Shown here: positions 1 through 6,104 of the stretch, piece after piece | Layout of the letters: the number at the start of each line of letters is the position of its first letter | How positions within the stretch are numbered: position 1 is the stretch's first letter | NCBI GenBank assembly: GCA_902470925.1 | Contig: CABRIF010000059.1 | Span: forward strand, 1-15,360 | DNA length: 15,360 bases | Direction: 5' to 3' | Source: an uncultured Collinsella sp. | GTDB lineage: Bacteria; Actinomycetota; Coriobacteriia; Coriobacteriales; Coriobacteriaceae | Notes under the pieces: model-generated | Database searches by the model: none | Told to the model about the DNA's origin: nothing | Seen by the model: the letters and a program-made list of their open reading frames with translations, nothing else | Program-made: the position numbers and the translations under genes

Positions 1-46
1 TACACAAGGAGTATCGTCGGCAGCGTCAGATGTGTATAAGAGACAG
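1..46 (+). other. Untrimmed Illumina Nextera adapter with i5 index (not genomic)
   Basis: Positions 14-46 match the Nextera read-1 transposase adapter, ending in the Tn5 mosaic end AGATGTGTATAAGAGACAG at 28-46. Before it, TACAC at 1-5 is the tail of the P5 primer, and AAGGAGTA at 6-13 is the index I know as Nextera S507. The block ends exactly where rimM coding sequence begins. It is library-construction sequence left on the contig. Reading frames crossing it give the artefact peptides MCIRDR and MYKRQ on the plus strand and LSLIHI on the minus strand, so none of these should be annotated as protein. Confidence 0.98.
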
Positions 47-406
47 GTCGAGGCCGTCGCCGGCAGCGCGCAGGAGCCGCGCGTGCGCTTCTCCTGCTCC
101 CATACGCTCGACGACGCCGAGGGCCTTATCGGCTGCTACGTGCTTGCGCGGGCGGATGACCTTGAGCTGGGCCCGCGTGACGTTGCCTTCGCCGACCTGG
201 TGGGTCGTTGCGTCGTCGACCGTCGCCACGGTGATCTCGGCACAATCGAGTCGGTGATGGAAACTCCCGCCAACGACGTCTGGGTCATTTCCGGAGGCCC
301 CTTCGGCGAGGTACTCCTGCCCGTTATCGAATCCGTGGTGCCCGCCATCCCCGATGAAGGCCCGATCGAGGTCTGCGTCATGGACGGGCTGCTCGATATG
401 AGCTAA
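47..406 (+). CDS. rimM: Ribosome maturation factor RimM, 5'-truncated by the contig end
   Basis: RimM binds ribosomal protein S19 and helps mature the 30S subunit head. The visible 119 residues run from the C-terminal part of the N-terminal RimM domain into the PRC-barrel domain. Supporting features are the block DLVGRCVVDRRHGDLGTIES, the ISGGPFGEVLLPVIESVVP strand region, and an ending close to the family's usual 'hVxLPEGLLD' (here EVCVMDGLLDMS). The start and roughly the first third to half of the protein are missing because the contig begins here. The frame upstream of 47 is adapter, so the apparent Met at 32 is not real. The stop at 404-406 is followed 24 bases later by trmD. The rimM-trmD adjacency, typical of bacteria, supports the call. 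Confidence 0.9.
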   Translation, partial: VEAVAGSAQEPRVRFSCSHTLDDAEGLIGCYVLARADDLELGPRDVAFADLVGRCVVDRRHGDLGTIESVMETPANDVWVISGGPFGEVLLPVIESVVPAIPDEGPIEVCVMDGLLDMS

Positions 407-430
407 GACCCGCGAAGGAGGATCCGATCC

Positions 431-1195
431 GTGCTGATCGAGACGCTCTCGGTGTTTCCCGAGCTGTTCGAACCCTATATGTCGACCTCCATCATGGGCC
501 GCGCTCGCACGCGCGGCCTGTTCGACTTCGCCGCCCACGACCTGCGCGATTGGACGCACGACCGCCATCGCACCGTCGATGATGAGCCCTACGGCGGCGG
601 CGCCGGCATGCTGATGAAGGTCGAGCCGCTGTTCGAGGCCGTTCGCGACCTCGCCGCGCGCGGGCCGCATCGTCCGCGCGTGGTGTTCTTCACCCCGTGC
701 GGGGTGCCGTTCACGCAGCAGGTTGCCGCGCGCCTGGCCAGCTGCGAGCGCCTCCTTATGGTGTGCGGCCGCTACGAGGGGATGGACGAGCGCGCCTACG
801 AGCTGGCCGATGAGCGCCTGTCGGTGGGCGACTACGTGCTGACCGGCGGCGAGCTGCCGGCGCTGGTGGTGGCCGATGCCGTGGTGCGCCTGCTGCCCGG
901 CGCGCTCGGCAATGCCATGGGCAGCGTCGATGAGTCGTTCGCCACGTCCGCAGGCGGCGGTTTGCTCGAATATGCCCAGTACACGAGGCCCGCCTCGTTC
1001 GAGGGCGGAGAGGTGCCCGCGGTGCTGCTGTCCGGGGACCACGCGCGTGTGGATGCCTGGCGACGCGAGAACGCCCTCGAACGCACGTGCCGCTGGCGGC
1101 CCGACCTCATCGCGTCGGCCGACCTGACGGACGGCGAACGCGCCCGCGCGCATGAGCTCATCGAGCGTTATCACGGCCCGAGCGAGGAAAGGTAG
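431..1195 (+). CDS. trmD: tRNA (guanine-N1-)-methyltransferase TrmD
   Basis: TrmD transfers a methyl group from S-adenosylmethionine to N1 of G37 in tRNAs, preventing +1 frameshifting. The 254-residue length is normal. Family signatures are VDDEPYGGGAGMLMK (49-63), the trefoil-knot cofactor loops GRYEGMDER (113-121) and SVGDYVLTGGE (131-141), and the SVDESF segment with the probable general base Asp167 and nearby Arg153, matching E. coli Asp169/Arg154. The start is GTG at 431, preceded by AGGAGG at 416-421 with 9 bases of spacing. No better start is seen. It sits 24 bases after rimM and 7 bases before lepB, so it is probably in one operon. The usual follower of trmD, rplS (ribosomal protein L19), is absent here. 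Confidence 0.97.
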   Translation: MLIETLSVFPELFEPYMSTSIMGRARTRGLFDFAAHDLRDWTHDRHRTVDDEPYGGGAGMLMKVEPLFEAVRDLAARGPHRPRVVFFTPCGVPFTQQVAARLASCERLLMVCGRYEGMDERAYELADERLSVGDYVLTGGELPALVVADAVVRLLPGALGNAMGSVDESFATSAGGGLLEYAQYTRPASFEGGEVPAVLLSGDHARVDAWRRENALERTCRWRPDLIASADLTDGERARAHELIERYHGPSEER

Positions 1196-1202
1196 ACCAC
1201 CC

Positions 1203-1763
1203 ATGTCAAACCAAACGGCAAGCATCGGCCGCACGATCGTGGAGTGGCTGGTCGTCTTCGCGATCGCCCTCGGGTTCTTCTTCCTGGTCCGCACGTTCAT
1301 CGTCGCTCCATACACGGTGCCCACCGGCTCGATGGAGCCCACGATCCAGATCGGCGACAACCTCTTCGCCCAGAAGGTCACCTTGCGCCTGGGTATGGAT
1401 GTGGCGCCCGGTGACATCGTGGTGTTCACCAACCCCGATACCTCCTCCGACCACGGCACGCTGGTGAAGCGCGTGATCGCCACGGCCGGCCAGACGGTCG
1501 ATCTGCGCGACGGGGCGGTGTACGTGGATGGCGTGGCGCTCGATGAGCCCTATGCCCAGGGGTCCAGCTACCCGCTGCCCACGCAGGCGCCCGGCGTCGC
1601 GGTGAGCTTCCCGTACACGGTGCCGGAGGGAAGCGTGTGGGTCATGGGCGACAACCGCGAGAACAGCGCCGATTCCCGGTACTTCGGTTCGGTTCCCACC
1701 GAGAACCTGGTGGGTGTGGCCCTGTTCCGCTACTGGCCGCTCGACCGCATCGGCGCCCTGTAG
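1203..1763 (+). CDS. lepB: Signal peptidase I
   Basis: Type I signal peptidase cleaves signal peptides from secreted preproteins at the outer face of the membrane. The 186-residue protein has a single N-terminal membrane segment (about residues 13-34). It then shows the catalytic Ser43 in PTGSMEPTI, the general base Lys89 in TLVKRVIATAG, and the C-terminal signature MGDNRENSADSRYFG. Together these are diagnostic of the Ser/Lys dyad family S26. I chose ATG 1203, which is in frame with a more upstream Met at 1152. At 1203 it has AGGAAAGG just ahead (1184-1191) and gives a normal short cytoplasmic tail, whereas the longer form would overlap trmD by 44 bases. In many actinobacteria lepB follows rplS; here it follows trmD directly. 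Confidence 0.96.
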   Translation: MSNQTASIGRTIVEWLVVFAIALGFFFLVRTFIVAPYTVPTGSMEPTIQIGDNLFAQKVTLRLGMDVAPGDIVVFTNPDTSSDHGTLVKRVIATAGQTVDLRDGAVYVDGVALDEPYAQGSSYPLPTQAPGVAVSFPYTVPEGSVWVMGDNRENSADSRYFGSVPTENLVGVALFRYWPLDRIGAL

Positions 1764-1774
1764 GCGCGCGCCCG

Positions 1775-1817
1775 GCGCCCGTGCCGCGCCGCATCGACGC
1801 TGTGCCCGCACGGGCGC
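1775..1817. repeat. 10-bp inverted repeat after lepB
   Basis: GCGCCCGTGC at 1775-1784 is the exact reverse complement of 1808-1817, separated by 23 bases. The hairpin starts 12 bases after the lepB stop. No T-run follows on the plus strand, so it is not a classical intrinsic terminator. It could slow transcription or stabilise the 3' end of the lepB mRNA. Confidence 0.55.
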
Positions 1818-1834
1818 GTGGCTCGAGGGGTTGC

Positions 1835-1870
1835 CTCCCGACACCACAGCCAGCTGGCTCTCCCGACACC
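1835..1870. repeat. 12-bp perfect palindrome flanked by 11-bp direct repeats
   Basis: AGCCAGCTGGCT at 1848-1859 is a perfect palindrome. It is bracketed by two copies of CTCCCGACACC (1835-1845 and 1860-1870), the second directly abutting it. A shorter palindrome core, CGAGCTCG, occurs twice further on (1897-1904 and 1942-1949). The region lies between lepB and glyQ (1764-2013) and holds no convincing gene. No T-box consensus is seen, although glycyl-tRNA synthetase genes in Firmicutes often carry one. Confidence 0.5.
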
Positions 1871-1962
1871 GCAACCCGCCGACGCCTCCGATGCCGCGAG
1901 CTCGCTGGCGCTCCCGGTGCAGTCGGCGCGCCTTGGCGGGGCGAGCTCGTGCAGACCTGCGG

Positions 1963-1968
1963 TATCAT
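1963..1968 (+). promoter_or_regulatory. Possible -10 element for the glyQ operon
   Basis: TATCAT sits 46 bases before the glyQ start in otherwise GC-rich sequence. No good -35 hexamer is found at the right distance: TTGGCG at 1933-1938 is 24 bases away. The element is therefore weakly supported, though a promoter is expected after the 250-base gap. Confidence 0.3.
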
Positions 1969-2013
1969 AGGCACCTGTCAGTATTCATCGCAACACACAA
2001 GGGATGGAGAGGT

Positions 2014-2928
2014 ATGGACGCCCAAGCGCTAACCTTCCAAGACATCATCCTGAAACTCCAGCAGTACTGGGGCTCTTTGGGGTGCACCATCATGCAGCCG
2101 TACGACTCCGAGGTGGGCGCCGGCACCTTCCATACGGCCACGACGCTGCGCTCGCTCGGCCCCAAGCCCTGGCGCACCTGCTATGCCCAGCCCTGCCGCC
2201 GTCCGGCCGACGGCCGCTACGGCGAGAACCCCAACCGCCTGCAGCACTACTACCAGTTCCAGGTCCTCATGAAGCCGAGCCCGGAAAACTCCCAGGAGCT
2301 CTACCTGGATTCGCTCAAGGCCATCGGCCTGGACCCGGCCGAGCACGACGTGCGCTTCGTCGAGGATGACTGGGAAAGCCCCACCCTGGGCGCCTGGGGC
2401 CTGGGCTGGGAGGTATGGCTGAACGGCATGGAGGTCACGCAGTTCACCTACTTCCAGCAGGTGGGCGGCATCGAGGTGAACCCCGTCCCCGTTGAGATCA
2501 CCTACGGCCTGGAGCGCTTGGCCATGTACGTGCAGGGCGTCGACTCGGTCTACGACCTCGTGTGGAGCGTGGCGCCCGACGGCACCCCCATGACCTACGG
2601 CGAGGTGTTCTTGGAAAACGAGCGCGAGTTCTCGACCTACAACTTCGAGGTCGCCGATATCGAGCTCATGCGTTCCAAGTTCGACGAGTTCGAGCACGAG
2701 TGCAGCCGCTGCCTGGACGCCAAGCTGCCGCTTCCCGCCTACGACTGCATGATGAAGTGCAGCCACAGCTTCAACATCCTGGACGCGCGCGGTGCGCTGT
2801 CGGCCACCGAGCGCGCGGCCTACATTCTGCGCGTGCGCACGCTTGCGAAGGCCTGCTGCGAGTCCTACCTCGCCGAGGTCGCCGCCGAGCGCACCGACGA
2901 TCCGACCCCTGCCGTGGAGGTGGCCTAA
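2014..2928 (+). CDS. glyQ: Glycyl-tRNA synthetase alpha subunit
   Basis: This is the catalytic subunit of the alpha2-beta2 glycyl-tRNA synthetase, a class II enzyme that charges tRNA-Gly in the cytoplasm. The 304 residues match the family length. Near the N terminus is LTFQDIILKLQQYWGSLGC. The core contains the family blocks HYYQFQVLMKPSPENSQELY, FVEDDWESPTLGAWGLGWEV, QFTYFQQVGG and EITYGLERLAMYVQG. ATG 2014 is preferred because homologous sequence begins there and GGAGAGG lies immediately upstream at 2006-2012. The open frame extends further upstream but encodes an unrelated Arg/Pro-rich stretch from the intergenic region. glyS starts 5 bases after the stop, so the two subunits are translated from one message. 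Confidence 0.97.
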   Translation: MDAQALTFQDIILKLQQYWGSLGCTIMQPYDSEVGAGTFHTATTLRSLGPKPWRTCYAQPCRRPADGRYGENPNRLQHYYQFQVLMKPSPENSQELYLDSLKAIGLDPAEHDVRFVEDDWESPTLGAWGLGWEVWLNGMEVTQFTYFQQVGGIEVNPVPVEITYGLERLAMYVQGVDSVYDLVWSVAPDGTPMTYGEVFLENEREFSTYNFEVADIELMRSKFDEFEHECSRCLDAKLPLPAYDCMMKCSHSFNILDARGALSATERAAYILRVRTLAKACCESYLAEVAAERTDDPTPAVEVA

Positions 2929-2933
2929 ATCCG

Positions 2934-5027
2934 ATGGCGAACACCCGAGACTTCCTGCTAGAGATCGGCTGCGAGGAGATGCCCTCCGCGCCGCTCAACA
3001 ACGCCGTGGCCCAGCTTGAGCCGCTGATCGCCAAGGGCCTTGACGAGGCCGGCCTTGCCCATGGAGGGGTGCGCGTCATCTCCTCGCCGCGCCGCCTGGC
3101 CGTGCTGGTGAGCGCGCTGGCCGAGGCCACCGAGGCGGTCAGCTCCATCATGCGTGGCCCCTCGGCCGCCATCGCCTTCGACGTGGATGGCAACCCCACC
3201 CGCGCGGCCGAGGGCTTCGCCCGTAAATTCGGCTTGACAGCCGCTGACCTGGTGCGCCGGGCCGACACCGACGGCACCGAGTACGTGTTCGCCGAGCGCA
3301 ACGTCCCCTCCAAGCCGGCTCAGCCGATCCTCACGAACGTGTGCGAGTCCCTGATCGCTGCCATCCAGTGGCCGAACTACCGCAGCCAGCGGTGGGGGAG
3401 CGAGCGCGCGACCTTCGTGCGCCCGGTGCGCTGGATCTGCTGCCTGTTCGGCGACGAGTCCATTCCGGTGCGCTATGCCGATGTGGAAAGTGCGCCTGTC
3501 ACGCGCGGCCATCGCGTCCTGGCCCCCGGCAACCACGCGGTGCCGAGCGCCGACTCCTATGAGCAGGTGCTCGAATCGGCATTCGTGCTGCCGGCCGAGC
3601 GCCGCGAGGAGGTCATCCGCGCCGGGATCGCGCGCATCGAGGCCGAGCTCGGCGTACGGGTGGATACGCCGAGCAAGGTGTTCGAGGAGGTCGTGAACCT
3701 CTGCGAGTGGCCCAGCGTGCTCGTGGGCCACTTCGACGAGGAGTTCCTGGCGGTCCCGTCCGAGATCATCTGTGAGTCGATGCTCTCCAACCAGCGCTAT
3801 TTCCCCACCTACGACGCCGCGGGCAAGCTGACCCGTGCCTTCGTGGTGGTGTCCAACGCCGATCCGGCGGTGTCGGCCACCGTCGTCGACGGCAACGAGC
3901 GCGTGGTGCGCGCCCGCCTCTACGACGCCAAGTTCTTCTACGACGAGGATCTGAAGGTGCCGCTCGAGCAGTTCCGCGAGCGCCTGGCGGCCGTCGGCTT
4001 CCAGAAGAAGCTCGGCACGGTGCTGCAGAAGTCCGAGCGCATGGAGGATCTGGCGCTCGCCTGCGCCCGCGCCGCGCACCTGGGCGCCCACGCGGCCTCC
4101 GATGCGCAGCGCGCGGCCCATCTGGCCAAGGCCGACCTGGTGTCCTCCGCGGTGATCGAGTTCACCAGCCAGCAGGGCGTCATGGGCGGCTACTACGCCG
4201 CAGCCGCCGGCGAGGCGCCCGAGGTGGCCGCCGCCATCCGCGACCACTACCGTCCGCGCTTTGCCGGCGACGAGCTTCCCGCCGGTGCGGCCGGCTGCGT
4301 GGTGGCGGTGTCCGACAAGCTCGACACCATCGCCGGCATGTTCGCCATCGACGAGCCCCCCACCGGCTCCAAGGACCCCTTCGCGCTGCGCCGCGCTGCG
4401 ATCGGCGTGGTGAACATCCTGCGCGACCGTCTGGGCTGCGGCTACGAGGCGCTCGTCGACGCCGCGCTCGACGCCTACCTCGAGCAGGGGCTCACCTTCG
4501 ACAAGGACGCGGTGGCGGCTGCCGTGTGCGCCTTCATCAAGGGGCGCATGGAGCAGATGGCCCGTGATGAGCGGGTGGCCCCCGACACCGTGGCTGCGGT
4601 CGCGGCCGGCACCGTCACCGTCCCGGCGCACTTCTTCGCGCTCGCCCACGCGCTCGACGACGCCCGCGCGCACGATCGCGCCGCCTTCGAGAACCTCGCC
4701 ACCGCCTACGCGCGCGCCTCGCATCTGGCCGACGCCGCGCTGGGATGCGAGGTCGACGTCGCACTCATGGGCGATGCCGAGCGCTCCTTGCTGGAGGCCA
4801 CCGACACGGCCCGCGATGCGGTCGCCGCCGCCCGCGCCGCCGAGGATTTCACGGCCGTGATCGCGGCGCTCGCCGCCCTGCGCGAGCCGATCGATGCCTT
4901 CTTCGACAGCGTCATGGTCATGGACGACGACGAGGCGCTGCGCGCGAACCGCCTGCGCCTGCTCAACCGCTTCGGCGCCGTGTTCGCCGATGTCGCCGAT
5001 ATCGGCGAGATGGCCCGTAAGAAGTAG
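2934..5027 (+). CDS. glyS: Glycyl-tRNA synthetase beta subunit
   Basis: The beta subunit recognises tRNA-Gly and is required for aminoacylation by the GlyQ core. The 697 residues are the usual size. The N terminus, FLLEIGCEEMPSAPLNNAV, is a family hallmark, followed by ISSPRRLAVLV. The body includes FVRPVRWICCLFG, ESMLSNQRYFPTYD and the segment FQKKLGTVLQKSERM (about 356-370) at the start of the HD-like domain. The C terminus holds the DALR-like anticodon-binding region, ending in LRLLNRFGAVFADVADIGEM. ATG 2934 has GGAGG at 2916-2920, a rather long 13-base spacing, so coupling to glyQ translation is likely. Only 2 bases separate its stop from the next gene. Confidence 0.97.
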   Translation: MANTRDFLLEIGCEEMPSAPLNNAVAQLEPLIAKGLDEAGLAHGGVRVISSPRRLAVLVSALAEATEAVSSIMRGPSAAIAFDVDGNPTRAAEGFARKFGLTAADLVRRADTDGTEYVFAERNVPSKPAQPILTNVCESLIAAIQWPNYRSQRWGSERATFVRPVRWICCLFGDESIPVRYADVESAPVTRGHRVLAPGNHAVPSADSYEQVLESAFVLPAERREEVIRAGIARIEAELGVRVDTPSKVFEEVVNLCEWPSVLVGHFDEEFLAVPSEIICESMLSNQRYFPTYDAAGKLTRAFVVVSNADPAVSATVVDGNERVVRARLYDAKFFYDEDLKVPLEQFRERLAAVGFQKKLGTVLQKSERMEDLALACARAAHLGAHAASDAQRAAHLAKADLVSSAVIEFTSQQGVMGGYYAAAAGEAPEVAAAIRDHYRPRFAGDELPAGAAGCVVAVSDKLDTIAGMFAIDEPPTGSKDPFALRRAAIGVVNILRDRLGCGYEALVDAALDAYLEQGLTFDKDAVAAAVCAFIKGRMEQMARDERVAPDTVAAVAAGTVTVPAHFFALAHALDDARAHDRAAFENLATAYARASHLADAALGCEVDVALMGDAERSLLEATDTARDAVAAARAAEDFTAVIAALAALREPIDAFFDSVMVMDDDEALRANRLRLLNRFGAVFADVADIGEMARKK

Positions 5028-5029
5028 CC

Positions 5030-5902
5030 ATGCATCCACGTGACCCCGCAGCCCATCTGTCCGAGCGCACCGTGCTCATCGTCTCCGATGCGCTCGGCAA
5101 CACGGCCTACGGGGTCGCGCTGGCCGCTCTCAGCCAGTTCGACCACGCGTGCGTGCACATCCAGCGCCTCTCGAAGATCGAGGATGTGGCGCGCGTACAG
5201 AGCTTCCTCGATGCGGGCGCCTACGGGGCGGGAGCGCTGGTGGTGCTGCACACCGTTGCCGCGCCCGCCCTGCGCGCAGAGCTCGCGGCGCTGCTGGCCG
5301 CCCGTTCGATTCCCGCCATCGACCTGTTGGGTCCTGCGGTTGCCGCCCTGCGCGACCTGCTCGGACGGGAGCCGAACGGCATGCCCGGCATGACCCATCG
5401 GGTCGACGACCAGTATTTCGAGCGCATCGACGCCATGGAGTATTTCGTCGAGCATGACGACGGCAGGGGAGCCGACGACCTCTCCCGCGCCGACATCGTC
5501 TTGCTCGGCATCTCGCGCACCGGCAAGACCCCGCTGTCGATGTACCTCGCCTTCCAGGGCTACCGCGTGGCGAACATCCCGCTCGCGCACGGCGTAGAGC
5601 CCCCGGCCTCGGTCTTCGACATCGATCCGGCCAAGCTGTTCGGGCTCATCTCAACCGCGCCGGTGGTCTCCGACATCCGCGCCGCGCGTATCGGCGAGGA
5701 GGTCGCTCGCGGCTGGTCGGGCACCTACGCCGCTCCCGAGCACGTGGAGCTCGAGATGGACGAGGCGCGCGCACTCATGCGCCAGCTCGGCTGCTTCATC
5801 GTGCGCACCGACCACCGCGCCATCGAGGAGACGGCCGCCGAGATCGTCGCGCGGATGCATCAGGTGGCGGCGGCCCGCGACGCGCGGCGCGCGCAATCGT
5901 AG
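5030..5902 (+). CDS. Pyruvate, phosphate dikinase regulatory protein (DUF299 kinase/phosphotransferase)
   Basis: Members of this family switch PPDK off by ADP-dependent phosphorylation of a Thr next to its catalytic His, and on again by phosphate-dependent removal of that phosphate, releasing pyrophosphate. The 290-residue protein opens with TVLIVSDALGNTAYGVALAA, a variant of the family's 'SDstGeTA' start. It carries the Walker-A-like loop GISRTGKTP at 160-168 within ADIVLLGISRTGKTPLSMYL. The ATG at 5030 lies 2 bases after the glyS stop with only a weak AAGAAG ahead of it, which suggests translational coupling. The target gene ppdK lies 202 bases downstream, and the relevant Thr is conserved in it, favouring PPDK over PEP synthase as substrate. 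A glyQ-glyS-DUF299 gene neighbourhood also occurs in Firmicutes. Confidence 0.93.
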   Translation: MHPRDPAAHLSERTVLIVSDALGNTAYGVALAALSQFDHACVHIQRLSKIEDVARVQSFLDAGAYGAGALVVLHTVAAPALRAELAALLAARSIPAIDLLGPAVAALRDLLGREPNGMPGMTHRVDDQYFERIDAMEYFVEHDDGRGADDLSRADIVLLGISRTGKTPLSMYLAFQGYRVANIPLAHGVEPPASVFDIDPAKLFGLISTAPVVSDIRAARIGEEVARGWSGTYAAPEHVELEMDEARALMRQLGCFIVRTDHRAIEETAAEIVARMHQVAAARDARRAQS

Positions 5903-6104
5903 CGTACGCATTTCTACTGCTACAAATCATGTCCACAACCTGCGGTGGTATGCTCATACAATAACCACATGGGCTACCGTTGGCGCGCATAATACAACCG
6001 CTCGCAGAGGTTCGCGCGGTCTGCAACTTTGCCGGAGCCCCGTCTCCTATAGTGCTCTTCGAGCCGCCATCCGGCGGACCCATCGGTCGTATGAGGGAGA
6101 AGAC
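5903..6104 (+). promoter_or_regulatory. ppdK leader region with candidate -10 elements
   Basis: This 202-base gap is more AT-rich than its flanks and holds no gene. Candidate -10 hexamers are TACAAT (5957-5962), CATAAT (5988-5993) and TATAGT (6048-6053). None has a good -35 partner at 16-18 bases, so the true promoter is unclear. TACAAT lies between GTGGTAT (5945-5951) and ATAACCAC (5961-5968), which form an imperfect inverted repeat that could be an operator. A small hairpin (CCGCC/GGCGG, 6064-6077) precedes the ribosome binding site GAGGGAGA at 6093-6100. A promoter here would let ppdK be expressed apart from glyQS. Confidence 0.4.

Noticed and set aside
26..1483. A 485-codon minus-strand frame across rimM, trmD and lepB ending in LSLIHI
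   Set aside because: It ends inside the sequencing adapter and is antisense to three conserved genes.
1714..2013. An upstream extension of glyQ by 100 codons
   Set aside because: It overlaps lepB and encodes Arg/Pro/Ala-rich sequence unlike GlyQ; the family N terminus and the ribosome binding site fit ATG 2014.
2014..5027. Possible horizontal transfer of glyQS
   Set aside because: Base composition and codon choice look like the neighbours, and the two-subunit enzyme may simply be the normal form in this lineage; there is no evidence in the window for transfer.
5928..5939. A DnaA-box-like sequence (ATGTCCACAA) upstream of ppdK
   Set aside because: It has two mismatches to TTATNCACA, is a single site, and there is no origin context.
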